A DNA stretch of 64,000 bases from Pomphorhynchus laevis (lineage: Eukaryota; Acanthocephala; Palaeacanthocephala; Echinorhynchida; Pomphorhynchidae): positions 1 through 64,000 of the forward strand of contig WNNJ02001050.1 of NCBI GenBank assembly GCA_012934845.2, written 5' to 3'. The translations under genes and the position numbers were made by a program. The notes under the pieces are model-generated. The model was given only the letters and a program-made list of their open reading frames with translations. It was not told the origin of the DNA and made no database searches. Shown here one piece after another: positions 32,886-43,700 of the stretch. Every line of letters starts with the position of its first letter. Within the stretch, counting starts at the first letter, position 1.

Positions 32886-33436
32886 TCAACTAATATACAT
32901 GGTTTTATTCAAAATATTTGTTTACTCAACAAAACTTTATCTACTAAGGTAAAAATATTAGAGCTGATAATCTCTGTATAATAGCAAGTTAATTTGTTTT
33001 ATAAATAATTAGATGTAATGAATTAAATGATGGGTAATCTTTGTTAAACATAAAAATCAAACAAGTTATAAAAAACGTTATTTCAGTTTAATAAAGAACT
33101 AAATTTTATGACGAATACAATAAATGTATGAACTAAATTTATGATCACGCCAAGTAAGTGTCTTCTTGAAAATACAGATGAATTGATTTAAATAACATGT
33201 AGATTTCGTAAATAAGAAAACCATAATATTACTTTAAAAAAATTAATGTGACTTCAAAATCTTCAAAATCTTCATTTACGATAAAGTAAAATAAATCAAT
33301 ATGCGTCAAAGCATTAATACACAAGATTACTTAATGTAAAAATATAGCAAACGAAAATCTCATAGGTATAATCTAAACTGAGGCATTTAGATAAATTGCA
33401 ATATCAGCGAAAATAATATCAAAATTGTTGTAGTTA
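32886..33436. other. AT-rich spacer, nothing recognised
   Basis: No gene or repeat family recognised between the SINE tails and the family D copy. Confidence 0.5.
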
Positions 33437-34310
33437 TTGTGTGATAATAGTAGCTCAATTATAGCTGACTTATTTTTAAGTTTTATAGATTATGAATTTG
33501 TTCATAATTGTTTAAAAAATAAATCTAAATTATATAAAGATATAAAATATGTTTCGATACATTGATGATATATGTGTATTTAACTCTAACAATTTTTATT
33601 CAATAAGTGAACAAATTTATCCAGGTCGCCTCATTCTTAACAAAACCAAGATTAATGATAAAGAAAGTATATATCTTGATATGAGCATTAAATTAAAATT
33701 AATTAAAACTACTATTAATTTATATCGTAAAGATGACATATTTAAATTTACAATAAACATATTTTTGCATGAGCATTCATGCATACCATATAATATAAAA
33801 TATAATACATTAAATAATGAAATTTTAAGAATTGCAACAATATGTAATAATATTGGCTTTCTTCAAAATCATTTAAATAATTTAATAGATTCATATTTTA
33901 AACTCGGTTACTATAAAAATAACATCAAGCAGAAAATAATAAAATATATAAATCAACACAACAATAAAAAAATAAATTTAAAATCATTAGCGGAAAATTT
34001 TTATCGATAGTAAATAATATACGATGTGTTAGAATAAGCGATGATTCTAGATAATCACATTACATCAAAGAAAATGCAACATTAGCATATATTTAATGAT
34101 GCTGCTATTTAGGGTCAAGGGAATATGAAAATTTATAACATAGTAGTTGCTCCTGAAAACTTTAATCTTTAATCTATTATATATTATATTATATATTTTA
34201 TTGAAAGTTTGAGTAATAAAATTTATTCTTAAGGTAATAATATTAAAATTTTTATTTTATAAAATATGTAACCTCAATTAAGTTATCTGATTTATAGTAT
34301 ATATCTACTT
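33437..34310 (+). mobile_element. Family D (PLE-like) copy D1, 3' part
   Basis: An RT C-terminal frame (33440-34010) is followed by a worn family D tail (GATGCTGCTATTTAGGGTC, CATAGTAGTTGCTCCTG) and an AT-rich end to about 34310. The upstream half of the element is missing. Family D has at least ten full, partial or tail copies in the window; D1 is among the better preserved in coding sequence. Confidence 0.75.
33440..34010 (+). CDS. RT C-terminal fragment of family D copy D1
   Basis: The frame is open from about 33437 although the first ATG is at 33549: NSSSIIADLFLSFIDYEFV (motif B side), then MFRYIDDICVFNSNNF with catalytic YIDD, EQIYPGRLILNKTKIND, SIYLDMSI, and a C-terminal helix-rich part (NEILRIATICNNIGFLQNHL, YFKLGYYKNNIKQKI). 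The block order SSPIIADLFLS, YIDD, IYP..L.LNKT, YLDM resembles a PLE-like RT widespread in invertebrates. No endonuclease follows. Confidence 0.75.
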
Positions 34311-35220
34311 TAGCATAATTTAAATTTCAGTCGTATTATTTTGGACAGTCATGTACTCATTGTCAACAAAAATATTGCAGATTTAATCCATGTTAGACGA
34401 TTTTTAGAAATAAAATTTTATTAAAAGTTCACATGATGATTTTTATGTTTGCATTGTCCCTCTCTATATATATTAACCGTTTACCTTCAAATTAAAAGCT
34501 AGAAATCGTAAAACGCTAGTTAATAAACTGTGATACCTTAGTTTCCCTTGATTAAGTCAAAATATGCGCATAATGAAAAACCAGATGATTAGAAATAAAC
34601 GAAAACGTGTAACGATTCTTTCTTTGTAAAACAAATACTAATAATGCAAGAACAATATTCTTCATGATATCGTCATCTCACAGAAAAATGCAAAAACAAG
34701 CATATTTTCAATTGCTGCAAACTGTAAAGCGTGTGTAGTGATTAAAAGACTTTTTATGATTATGACGATATAATCTTTATAAAATATATAAGCGCATGTA
34801 ATACGATACAAACTATAGGAAAGTTTAAATTAAACTACCATTTGAGTTCAATTAGAAGCAAATTTTAAATATTAAGTTTATGCAAAAATCTTGTATTGTA
34901 AATAAAATTCATGTCGAGCTACATTAGTGAAACATGCGCTTTACGATATTATAAGTTAAGCCAGTTTTATTCAGTAAGCCAGTTTTATAGTGCATATAAT
35001 AGTGGTTCGAAATCAACTTCTTCTCAGGTGAGACCTTTGAAAATTTGGATCTTGTCAAAAACCCATCCCTAGAAAGACCCTTGTCCGCTCCCACCAAAAA
35101 ATAGTTTTACTTAAATTTTTATTACAAAAGTACTGTTTCCATCTAATCACCAGGAATATTATCCCTCCACATTCACTCACTTAAGTAATACGTCAATTCC
35201 TTCTTACAAACACCCATCAT
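34311..35220. other. AT-rich spacer, nothing recognised
   Basis: No gene or repeat family recognised. Confidence 0.5.
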
Positions 35221-35224
35221 CGTC

Positions 35225-35800
35225 TTAGCTCTGTACTTCTGTTTGTTCCAATATGATTTTATATTTTGTGTGTATCCGCGTTATATAGGGGTCTACAAAA
35301 TGTAATTTATGCTTAACAGTTCCGTGTTTATACAAGTCTAGATTTATGCTCTTTAATACGGCCCATTCATCACTATGTATAATCGATCCAGGTGATATTA
35401 TTCTCTTCTTATTTTGCACTATTTCCATATATTCTTTGGCCTGAGTAAACGACGTATCAACTATTCTAAATATCCAAATCTGCTCACCCGTTGCCCTTTC
35501 TCTATTGTGTTGCTATCTGTGGCAAAAAAAAACACATTTCGTCGATTTGACAAATTATGCCTTCACCACCTAAAAATTCAGGATAGTTTACCGTATACTC
35601 ATGGCATCTAATTATCAATTTCTTGTAAAAATTTATAACTGTCGGTCTGGATATACTCAAATCCTTTATTACTGTTTTTTGTTGGTGGTCACTGGCATAT
35701 CTACGTAGCATTTCTATAAAATTGGCCAAAGATATGTTCAATCCATCTAAAAGCTAGCGCTCCTAATATATTTTGTAGTCTAAAATTTGTTACATACTTT
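35225..35800 (-). pseudogene. Merlin/IS1016-type DNA transposase remnant
   Basis: On the minus strand: LGALAFRWIEHI (35776-35740), then FIEMLRRYASDHQQKTVIKD, LSISRPTVINFYKKL (HTH region), LGGEGIICQIDEMCFF (catalytic Asp in the IDE block), a frame change near 35500, then ATGEQIWIFRIVDTS, ISPGSIIHSDEWAVLKSI (second Asp in HSD.W) and HKLHFVDPYITRIHTKY. These are the DDE blocks of the ISXO2-like/Merlin family, which cuts and pastes DNA. The third acidic block and both ends were not found. One shift and the loss of the C-terminus make it dead. Confidence 0.8.
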
Positions 35801-38585
35801 ATTCTGGCATTTCCGTGCATAATTATCTAAATCGCTACTCTTCTGTCGATTCAATACCATTTTCATGTTGCGAAAATCACATGTTATGTTAGTTTTTATA
35901 ATATTTTTCTGTCTTACAAACAAGATATGTTCTTCAATTGTATAAATTTCGAGTTTCTTACAATGTCTTCAATGACATGGGTTAAAAAAGATATTACTAT
36001 TTTACACTCGTCAAAAGTGTAAAACAAAGGCGATCTTGTCAAAAATGACAAGATCCGATTACGTTTTGCTCTGAATGCAGTCATGGAAATGAAAACTAGT
36101 CTTAAGATTTAATTAAATATCAACTTTGAGCTGCTCTTCTGTCAAATTAATGAATGCTAATATATCATCGCGTCGTTTTAATAGTAAAAGGGTGCCAATT
36201 ACATATATTTGCTTAAAATTAATTATTAATTTTACTAAATAGATTGCTTGACTAATAATTAAAAAATAGGAATCAATAGAGAGAATACTATCATTAATGA
36301 TTATGATAGTTGAATCTTATGATATTGAACTACTAAACCTGTTCATTATGTTATAATATAAATGTATTTTAGGTTCCCATATGTTCATTAATTTATAACG
36401 ATTTATACCAAATTATCGTCAAATATAATACGCTAATATTTTTAAATCAACAAAAATTTTGAGTATATTGCTTTGATTGATGTTAATCAGTTATGTTTCC
36501 TGCTCTGGTTTCTGTTAAAGTAATCGTTATATCGTCTTAATGATTTTACTGTTATTCTATTAGAAAAAAATTTTCTACTGTAAAATTTTTTTAAGTTGTA
36601 ATGTGGAACTATATCAGGATTGTATATACATTAATAGAATATCATCAATATTAAATCTGCGAACTTGTTATGGAATCATTCATCACTGAACCGACTAGAT
36701 TTGAAGCGTTGTCTATAAATTCAATTATTTTAATATTAACAATTATTTTCATTACCTTAATTAGAAAGAAACACTGTTTTGCATTTTATAGTCATTTAAA
36801 TATTTAAATGACTAGAATGCCATATAAATTAGCATGATGTAATCCATAATGGTAGTTACTTAGTATTTAATAATAAGGGTATTTAATCAACACAAATTTG
36901 TTTAATTATATACACTATAATCATTCTTTATACTAGGCATGTATTTATAATAGGAGAATAAAATTGAACTACAAATTTATGATATTATCATAGTTTAATT
37001 ATTTTATGACTCAAATAATCGAATTTCCGCTGTATAACTGCTTTAACCTAAATATAAGCAATTTTGCTTTAAATGATGGTTCCTAATGATGTTATAAATC
37101 AGTTAACGAAGTCTGAGTTGAATAAACGTTTATTATTTCTTTATTGATTTGTTATTTTAAATCAACATTTATATAATGATGTATTGATGTATTTATTGAT
37201 TAACAAATTGGTCAACAGAGAATTTAACCATTGTCATTTTCTGTGTGGTTAAATGCATTAATTATACTAGCATATATAGTATTCAGTATCATGCGTTATA
37301 TTCATATATAAAGTTAAATTTGTTCTTCACCTTTCCTCATAAGGAGGCATAAACACCAGACAGGATTATTACTCATCAGATACAAACTGATAAAAACCAG
37401 ATAAACGACATAGTTTGATGTTTCATAACCCAAATTTCATATAATGTTAAACTACAAATCCACAGCTTGAAATAATGCATTTATATAGCATAGTGAATTT
37501 TAATTGTTAATCTCCGTAATATTTATAAATAATTGAATGTACATTTGAAATCATAATTTTGTAATTTTTATATTCTGAGATATTTTATTATAAGTTCTGC
37601 ACCGTCATCGTTCAGTGTTGTCAGAAATAAATTGACAAACATATTTACACAAAGCATGAATATATCCAATCTTATCATAATAATAAGATCTCATTAACAT
37701 AAATACCGTAAGAAAATATTGAATTGAGAATAAACAAATTAATAAAAACACTTTTCAAAGATCAAACAATTGTGATACTGAATAAACTCATATTTATATT
37801 ATCATATTGTATCTAAATACTATCATACGACATCCCACAAATTACTAATTAATTATTGTAAATAATTATTTAATTATTAATTAATCATTAATTATTTTTA
37901 TAATTAATTAAAAAATATTAATTTTTATATTCTTAAGCGTATATAAATGTATTATAAAGAGGTTTTGATAAACAATAATATAATTATTAAATTATTATTT
38001 AATAATTATATTACAATTTCATTAAAAAAACTAAACTTGTGTTGAGAAAATAAAATGTATTGTATTGCACACAAAAATCTTTGCCTAATTATAGGTAAAG
38101 ATTGTATCTTCGAAGATACCTCGAACTATAAATATGGCATCTTCGAACGTACATTTTAATGCGAATTTAGATTCAAGAGCAGTCAATGTAAAATATTGAA
38201 AGTCGATTATTATGGATCGACCACATAACGATAGTTGGATTCATAATGAATCACAATTAGTAATGGCAATTTCGCTGTTAGATTTTGATTCAGTCTAGAA
38301 TTTTATTCAAAGTATTGTTATTACTAAAGAATATTTCATATAATTATTCATATAATTTCTTATGACTGGACCTATTTTGGCTGAAATTAAAATCATGAAT
38401 CTGGACGATATATTTTTCATCACAAAATTAATTGCGTAGGATTACTTCCGGTGTAATTTTTTGTCTGAAAAGGACAATTGCATTTGCGAAAATTTACAAA
38501 TAAAGTTGATTTGTTTTTGGTTCTCGGAAACAAGCCAATGCAATAATTAATTTTTAATTAATTATTGCAAAATTAATATTTTATT
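35801..38585. other. AT-rich spacer
   Basis: About 2.8 kb without a convincing gene. Possible N-terminal debris of the Merlin element reaches to about 36080. AGGAGGCATAAACACCAG at 37344-37361 repeats a segment found just upstream of PLE-3. Long AATTA palindromes lie at 37840-37930 and 37975-38010. Confidence 0.5.
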
Positions 38586-38599
38586 TTGGTTAAAAATTA

Positions 38600-38740
38600 A
38601 TATTTATTGATATCAGTAGACGAGTAAGAACCAACACTATGACATATTTCCAATTATATAATGTAGAAGAAAAGTATGTAAAATTTGTAGCCTATGGTTT
38701 TCTGAACATATTAAAGGTAAGAATAACTCTATCAACTTAA
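38600..38740 (+). pseudogene. Fragment of a second DENN-domain gene
   Basis: The frame ATA...TAA (38600-38740) reads IFIDISRRVRTNTM, NVEEKYVKF and GFLNILK. It aligns with DENN residues 174-212 (NFTDNGRRVRTDTM, NVEETYVKY, CFPELIE), and the DNA itself is clearly similar (AGACGAGTAAGAACC and ACTATGACA are shared). The similarity ends at AAAG-GTAAGA, a good splice-donor sequence, exactly where the intact gene reads GAAGGTAATTAC. This could be one exon of an old tandem paralogue or a decayed duplicate. No further exon was securely found. Confidence 0.65.
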
Positions 38741-40155
38741 ATTAAATGTTAGCAAAGTGAAATCTCACATAATTAGATATATGAGGTAAAATTTGCTATA
38801 CATCATATTCGTCTTTTTAATCAAAAACGTCCATAACTCAAATAACATTTAAAATTGATATTAAAATATTAATTTATTATTCCTGCATTATTAAATTACA
38901 GAAAATGAGCAAAGGAAACAAAATATTCAGAATATTATATAATACAATATTATAATGCAATGTTTATATTTTGTTAACAAATGTAATGTGATTAAGTATT
39001 AACAAAAGGTAAATACATTTTTTTATTGTGTAGCCAATGATGCATAATATTAAAAATATTTTTCTTAAGATTAAAAAGGATTTCCTGTAAATATAATTTA
39101 ATTCCGATATTTCGATATTGCATAGGTATCATAAACAATCATATGAAACAACATACATTAAAAATCAAAGGGTAATCTGCTTAAACTAGTTTTAAATGGT
39201 TACTCTGATAGCTCCGGCCATGCCATTAAATGTTGAAGACATTTGCATAAGTTCAACCGAATTCATCTGGCATATAAGATTTAAGAGAATGAAGCAACAG
39301 CTATTAACTTATTACAAAGTTAATAAGTTAAATAAACAAATTATTACAACCTAAATAAACAAAATGAGTTTTAAGTGTTTTACTGTTAAATTTTTATTTT
39401 GCATTTCAGATTATTGAAAAATTATACCAATCTGGTATCGAAATATTTTGAAAATGTTTTCAAATTTAATCTGTTGAAAAATCCATTTGACTTTAACGAA
39501 AAATAAATGTTGTAGACTTGAATTATTATTTTTTCTTCTTAGTTTCAAGCAAACCTGAAAAGGTATGTTCGAAAAGGGCACTGTGTGTTGAAAGCTTGCA
39601 AGAATAAAGAAAAGCTTTTTTCATATCATTTCTATAAAACCATTATTAACTAATAGAACAATAAATAAATTATATTTATTTAAAATAAATAAACTACATA
39701 TTTTAATAAATAAATAAATTATATTTATTTAAAATAAATAAACTACATATTTTAATAAATAAATACGTTTTGTTTCTGATGATACTAAGATAAGCTATAC
39801 GAAATATAAAAATTTAGTCTTTCATTGATCATGCTTTAAAATTCCAAATTTAAAAATAAATATTTATTTAACGTCAAAAATAGATATTTGAATACTAATA
39901 AAATGGAAACATTTGTAGCAAATGCAAAAAAACATTATATAATGTAAATGATTATTTGAAGTGGTGTATTTTTTATTAATCTGCGAAATATGTTTTAAAC
40001 TGATTTGAAATAGTGAGCGAAAGTATGTTCGTTTCACAAGTATTTCAATATTTTGTCCATAATTAGCTTATATTACTATTTGCTAATTTGTCTTTCCTTA
40101 ACCTTTAGAAATTAGTTTTATACAAATGTAATCAAAATTATCGCTGTTCAGAAAA
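38741..40155. other. AT-rich spacer upstream of the DENN gene, with a 49-bp tandem duplication
   Basis: At 39666-39765 a 49-bp unit (TATATTTATTTAAAATAAAT, AAACTACATATTTTAATAAA) is present twice. The 5' regulatory region of the DENN gene should lie here, but no promoter motif can be singled out in such AT-rich sequence. Confidence 0.5.
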
Positions 40156-42132
40156 ATGAAAGCTGACTTCAATGGCTACAAACCAACTTTTTCATCGTTG
40201 CTGAAAAAGAGTTTATCAATGATATATGATAGAAATAAATCGAAAATTTCGACAATTTCTGATGATCGTCAAGGCTTGGGATTAGATGGTGATAAATCGC
40301 AGGCAGGTATATCAAAGCCAATGTTCCATCATAATTCGGATGAGGAGAAGAGCGATGATCATTATGATGATATCATGGGAAAAGTTAATTGCCAAGCTGA
40401 TATAATTAAAATACTAAGGCACAGTGGCAATGATACTTTATTAATAAATGGAAAACCGTATTTGTGGTTTTCGTTAATAACTACACCAGTCAACTACGAT
40501 CTCGATAAGATAGAGAGTAACCTGTTGATACGACAAAGCATTTTTCGAGCATCAGAGAAATCTACAACTGGAGATAAGTTATATAAACTTGCAATTATTG
40601 CAGATAGGACGTCATATGAGAAAGGATCTGAGCAGATTACATGGATATATTCATCAGATGTTGCAAATAACCATAATTTTACCGATAATGGTAGACGAGT
40701 AAGAACCGATACTATGACAGCTATCAAATTAGCTAACGTAGAAGAAACATACGTGAAATATATCAGCTTATGCTTTCCTGAACTTATTGAAGGTAATTAC
40801 GATGAACTTTACGATGAACACGACACATATACATTTGTATGTGTTAATCTATGTGGATGGAATGATTATGTCTATTGCCTTCGACGAAGTGTCGATAACA
40901 GAAAGCTACCAACGGTATTCTGCATTGTAAGTAGTCGAATCGCCTATAAGTTCTATAGCTCACTATTGCATGAAGCAGCTGTTCGATATCAGATAGATCA
41001 CGAAAATGCCTTCGAATTTTTAAAAGCAATGGGCAACAAGCATGTACCTAAAAGTGGCCATCCTACAACTTACTCCTTGCTAAACTTGAAGATGTCTTGG
41101 TATTGTTGGACACCTTATCAAGATAGATGCATTGAAAATCTAGCTTACCTTTGCCTACATCAATCAGTCAAAGTGCCAATTGAAATATTCAACGCTTTAC
41201 TTTGTTCGTACAGTGTGCTTTGTTTTTCAAGACATATATCAAAACTGAGTAGGTGTGTGCATGCAATATCTACACTGTTGTATCCATTTTTTTGGCCTTA
41301 CCAATTGGTAACCATAATGCCCATATCATGGGCGATAGATTATTTAGACGTACCATCTCCTTTCATTTTCGGATTTTTGTCTTCGCTGATGGCTGTGGTA
41401 AAATCTCGATCTCTCAAGAATATACTACTTGTTGATTTAGACACGGATACAGTAGTATTTTATAATAGTACCGGTAAAACGACAATTAAGAACGGTACTA
41501 GTTTTTATGATCATAACAACTATAAAGAAGTCGTAGCTGGTGATTTTGGACGCTTAAAAATTGAAAAGCATGTTAACGGATTAATACTACCGCCAGTCTT
41601 AGTAAATCGTATGAATGTATGCTTATCGTATGTGAAGCGGTTCAAATTAATCCCGTACAAAGAGCACATAGCTTCGTTTCTGTTCGCTGAAGTGTTTTTA
41701 GATTTTTTCGTATCCTTACTTAATCAGCTTCCAGATGTACTCGCCGAGCTTACAAAGGACTTGCAGTTATCAAAGGTTGGAGTTGACAGCAACAAAAGTT
41801 CTATTATGTTTTCAGCTGATCTTGTTCGTGAAATGATTATCGACAAGAGTGGCAAATCATCATGCTGGCCGAAGTATCTCGAATATAAACAATTTTTAAG
41901 TTACTTTACAGAAACAATGATATTTTCATCATTTATTGAAAGTGAGCAATGGAAAGGAAAGAGGGCCGAGAAATTCTACAATCGCATCATTGAACGATCA
42001 AAGCTTAGTGAAAAGTACTTGTCCTGTAAGACTCATAATATAGATCCAGAAGATTATTTGTATGAGAACTTCAAGGAGTTTTGTGGCAAACTGGACTCTA
42101 TTTCTAAAGTGATAAATTTCAATCTAGCATAA
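40156..42132 (+). CDS. DENN-domain protein, DENND2-like, single exon
   Basis: 658 codons with no interruption. The N-terminus (1-90) is polar. uDENN covers about 95-265: PYLWFSLITT, ISLCFPELIEGNYDEL at 203-217, TYTFVCVNL, and PTVFCIVSSRIAYKFYSSLL at 252-271. cDENN covers about 335-440: FSRHISKLSRCVHAISTLLY at 357-376, PFFWPYQLVTIMP, SPFIFGFLSSLM and NILLVDLDTDTV. dDENN covers about 500-600: AEVFLDFFVSLLNQLP, FLSYFTETMIFSSFIE. The block order and the CFP...YC..R...VFCI..S pattern fit the DENND2 branch, GEFs for Rab GTPases (Rab9 in vertebrates) at endosomal membranes; the exact Rab here is unknown. The lack of introns suggests a retrocopy or a lineage with few introns. The ATG was chosen as the first in the frame before the conserved region. 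Confidence 0.88.
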   Translation: MKADFNGYKPTFSSLLKKSLSMIYDRNKSKISTISDDRQGLGLDGDKSQAGISKPMFHHNSDEEKSDDHYDDIMGKVNCQADIIKILRHSGNDTLLINGKPYLWFSLITTPVNYDLDKIESNLLIRQSIFRASEKSTTGDKLYKLAIIADRTSYEKGSEQITWIYSSDVANNHNFTDNGRRVRTDTMTAIKLANVEETYVKYISLCFPELIEGNYDELYDEHDTYTFVCVNLCGWNDYVYCLRRSVDNRKLPTVFCIVSSRIAYKFYSSLLHEAAVRYQIDHENAFEFLKAMGNKHVPKSGHPTTYSLLNLKMSWYCWTPYQDRCIENLAYLCLHQSVKVPIEIFNALLCSYSVLCFSRHISKLSRCVHAISTLLYPFFWPYQLVTIMPISWAIDYLDVPSPFIFGFLSSLMAVVKSRSLKNILLVDLDTDTVVFYNSTGKTTIKNGTSFYDHNNYKEVVAGDFGRLKIEKHVNGLILPPVLVNRMNVCLSYVKRFKLIPYKEHIASFLFAEVFLDFFVSLLNQLPDVLAELTKDLQLSKVGVDSNKSSIMFSADLVREMIIDKSGKSSCWPKYLEYKQFLSYFTETMIFSSFIESEQWKGKRAEKFYNRIIERSKLSEKYLSCKTHNIDPEDYLYENFKEFCGKLDSISKVINFNLA

Positions 42133-42420
42133 TCAATATACACTTACCTGTTACTTATTTAAACATTAGATATGCAGTTTTACTTTAGATGTTAAGCTTA
42201 TACCTAACAAATTACTAAGCTAGCTTTCGTGTCGTTTATTTAAAGTTAAGCTTAGAACATTAAGTTTATTCTAAAGTTAATTATATAACTTCAAGCTTAA
42301 TTTTCGACCATCCAAAAATTTTAACTTTTAAATTTTTGATTTAAACTAAATTATATTATAAAAGGAAATTGTTAATTATATTTTTTCCATCTTTGTATAT
42401 TTAAATAAATAAATCAATTC

Positions 42421-42835
42421 AGCTAACTGAGTCTACGTATTTAATATAATTATAAAATAAATAAAAATAAATAGATAATTTATAATTATAAATAATAATA
42501 TAATTATTATAAATAATATATAATTTTTTATTATAAAATAAAAAATAAAAAGAATAAATAAAAATAATAATGCTAATTCAATAAATCAAAATTTAATAAT
42601 TAGATAATAAATAAGTATAAATAATTGTTATTAATTATTAATTGTTATTAGGAGTTGTCTATTAGAATTGTCGTTTCGAATTTAAATAATTATATGCTAG
42701 TAAATAATTATATTTACTTCAAATAATGAATTATTTCCTCTGATGAAATTTGATTATCTAGTATTTTATTCCAATATTTCTATGTATATTATTTATCCAT
42801 CCATAAAAAATTTTTGTTTTATTGTTTAAATTTAT
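42421..42835 (-). repeat. Family D copy D6, tail part, split by an insertion
   Basis: Minus-strand family D: GCTAACTGAGTCTACGTATT (terminal, 42421 on), an AT-rich part, TAGAATTGTCG, TTCCTCTGATGAAATTTG, CTAGTATTTTATTCCAATA, and TATTTATCCATCCATAAAAA. It ends in GTTTAAATTTAT at 42824-42835, where the palindromic element inserted. It resumes at 43541. Confidence 0.75.
42824..42835 (+). repeat. Left target-site duplication of the palindromic insertion
   Basis: GTTTAAATTTAT is repeated exactly at 43541-43552. In other family D copies (for example at 45450 and 52000) the same sequence is present once at this position, so it is the original target. Confidence 0.85.
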
Positions 42836-43540
42836 CACTAGTCGGTTTGATATTATCCTCGTGTGGTTGTTTAAATCCTATCAGCATCACTGTACACTAC
42901 AATCAGCGTGGGTGGACCTCATCAGCAGTGAGCCCACGCCTACATTTCGTGTTTCGGTCCTTTTACTGCTTCTGCTGATTCCTTGTCGCCGAAATGCTGG
43001 TTTATATTTGGCTTATATACCAAATTACACAATTAATGTGCTCTATATTTGGTGTGGGCGGTAACTAATATCCACAATTCGAATCTACCACACACCGATC
43101 TTTTATTCCGTTCTTATACGAAATGTTCACAAAAGACAGCTTACGGTTTACTGTCCAGTGAACATTTCGTATAAGAACGGAATTAAAAAAATCAGCGTGC
43201 GGTGGATTTGAATTGCGAATTTAGTTACCGCCCACACCAAATATAGAGCACATTAATTGTGTAATTTGGTATATAAGCCAAATATAAACCAGCATTTCGG
43301 CGACAAGGAATCAGCAGAAGCAGTAAAAGGACCGAAACACGAAATGTAGGCGTGGGCTCACTGCTGATGAGGTCCACCCACGCTGATTGTAGTGTACAGT
43401 GATGCTGATAGGATTTAAACAACCACACGAGGATAATATCAAACCGACCAGTGAAGAATAGCGGCTCGTGTATGCAATATTCACAATAGTAAAAAGACAG
43501 CTTACGGTTTACTGTCCAGTGAACATTTCGTATAAGACCG
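42836..43540. mobile_element. 705-bp palindromic SINE-like insertion in family D
   Basis: Left arm 42836-43130 and right arm 43158-43453 are inverted copies, almost identical over about 230 bp from the outer ends and more diverged towards the centre. Each holds the SINE-type tail (GACCGAAACACGAAATGTAG, then GCGTGGG, CTGCTGATGAGGTCC, CCCACGC) and a possible B-box-like GATTCGAAT or GATTTGAATT near the centre. The loop and the 87-bp right flank both contain GACAGCTTACGGTTTACTGT and GAACATTTCGTATAAGA. Exact 12-bp target duplications flank the whole. No protein is encoded; the open frames at 42822-43064 and 43225-43428 are mirror translations of the two arms. Confidence 0.85.
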
Positions 43541-43552
43541 GTTTAAATTTAT
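43541..43552 (+). repeat. Right target-site duplication of the palindromic insertion
   Basis: Exact copy of 42824-42835; family D sequence (TTTTTAATATTATTGTG) continues directly after it. Confidence 0.85.
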
Positions 43553-43700
43553 TTTTAATATTATTGTGTATGTTTATGAATTGAGTAATAAATAACGGAC
43601 GTTGTATCAGAATAAGGATAAGAGGTCATCAGGTTTTTATGATATGACTAATAAATAATAGACGTTGTATCAGAATAAGGATTAGAGGTCATCAAGTTTG
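43553..43700 (-). repeat. Rest of family D copy D6 with a 63-bp tandem duplication
   Basis: After a short stretch of RT tail the sequence jumps to the family D terminal region. ACTAATAAATAA(C/T)GACGTTGTATCAGAATAAGGAT and AGAGGTCATCA occur twice, 63 bp apart (GACGTTGTATCAG at 43598 and 43661). The RT body is absent, so D6 also has an internal deletion. Confidence 0.65.

Noticed and set aside
39190-39355. 49-codon frame (MVTLIAPAMPLNVEDICISS) as a cDENN relic of the second DENN gene
   Set aside because: It resembles LVTIMPISWAIDYLDVPSPF only loosely, without DNA-level similarity. It might be real given the fragment at 38.6 kb but cannot be supported by eye.
42822-43428. Two frames sharing the same 67-residue protein (RRNAGLYLAYIPNY) as a conserved gene
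   Set aside because: They are the two arms of a palindrome translated in mirror orientation. The sequence is a SINE-like repeat, and codon-level conservation is only DNA identity.
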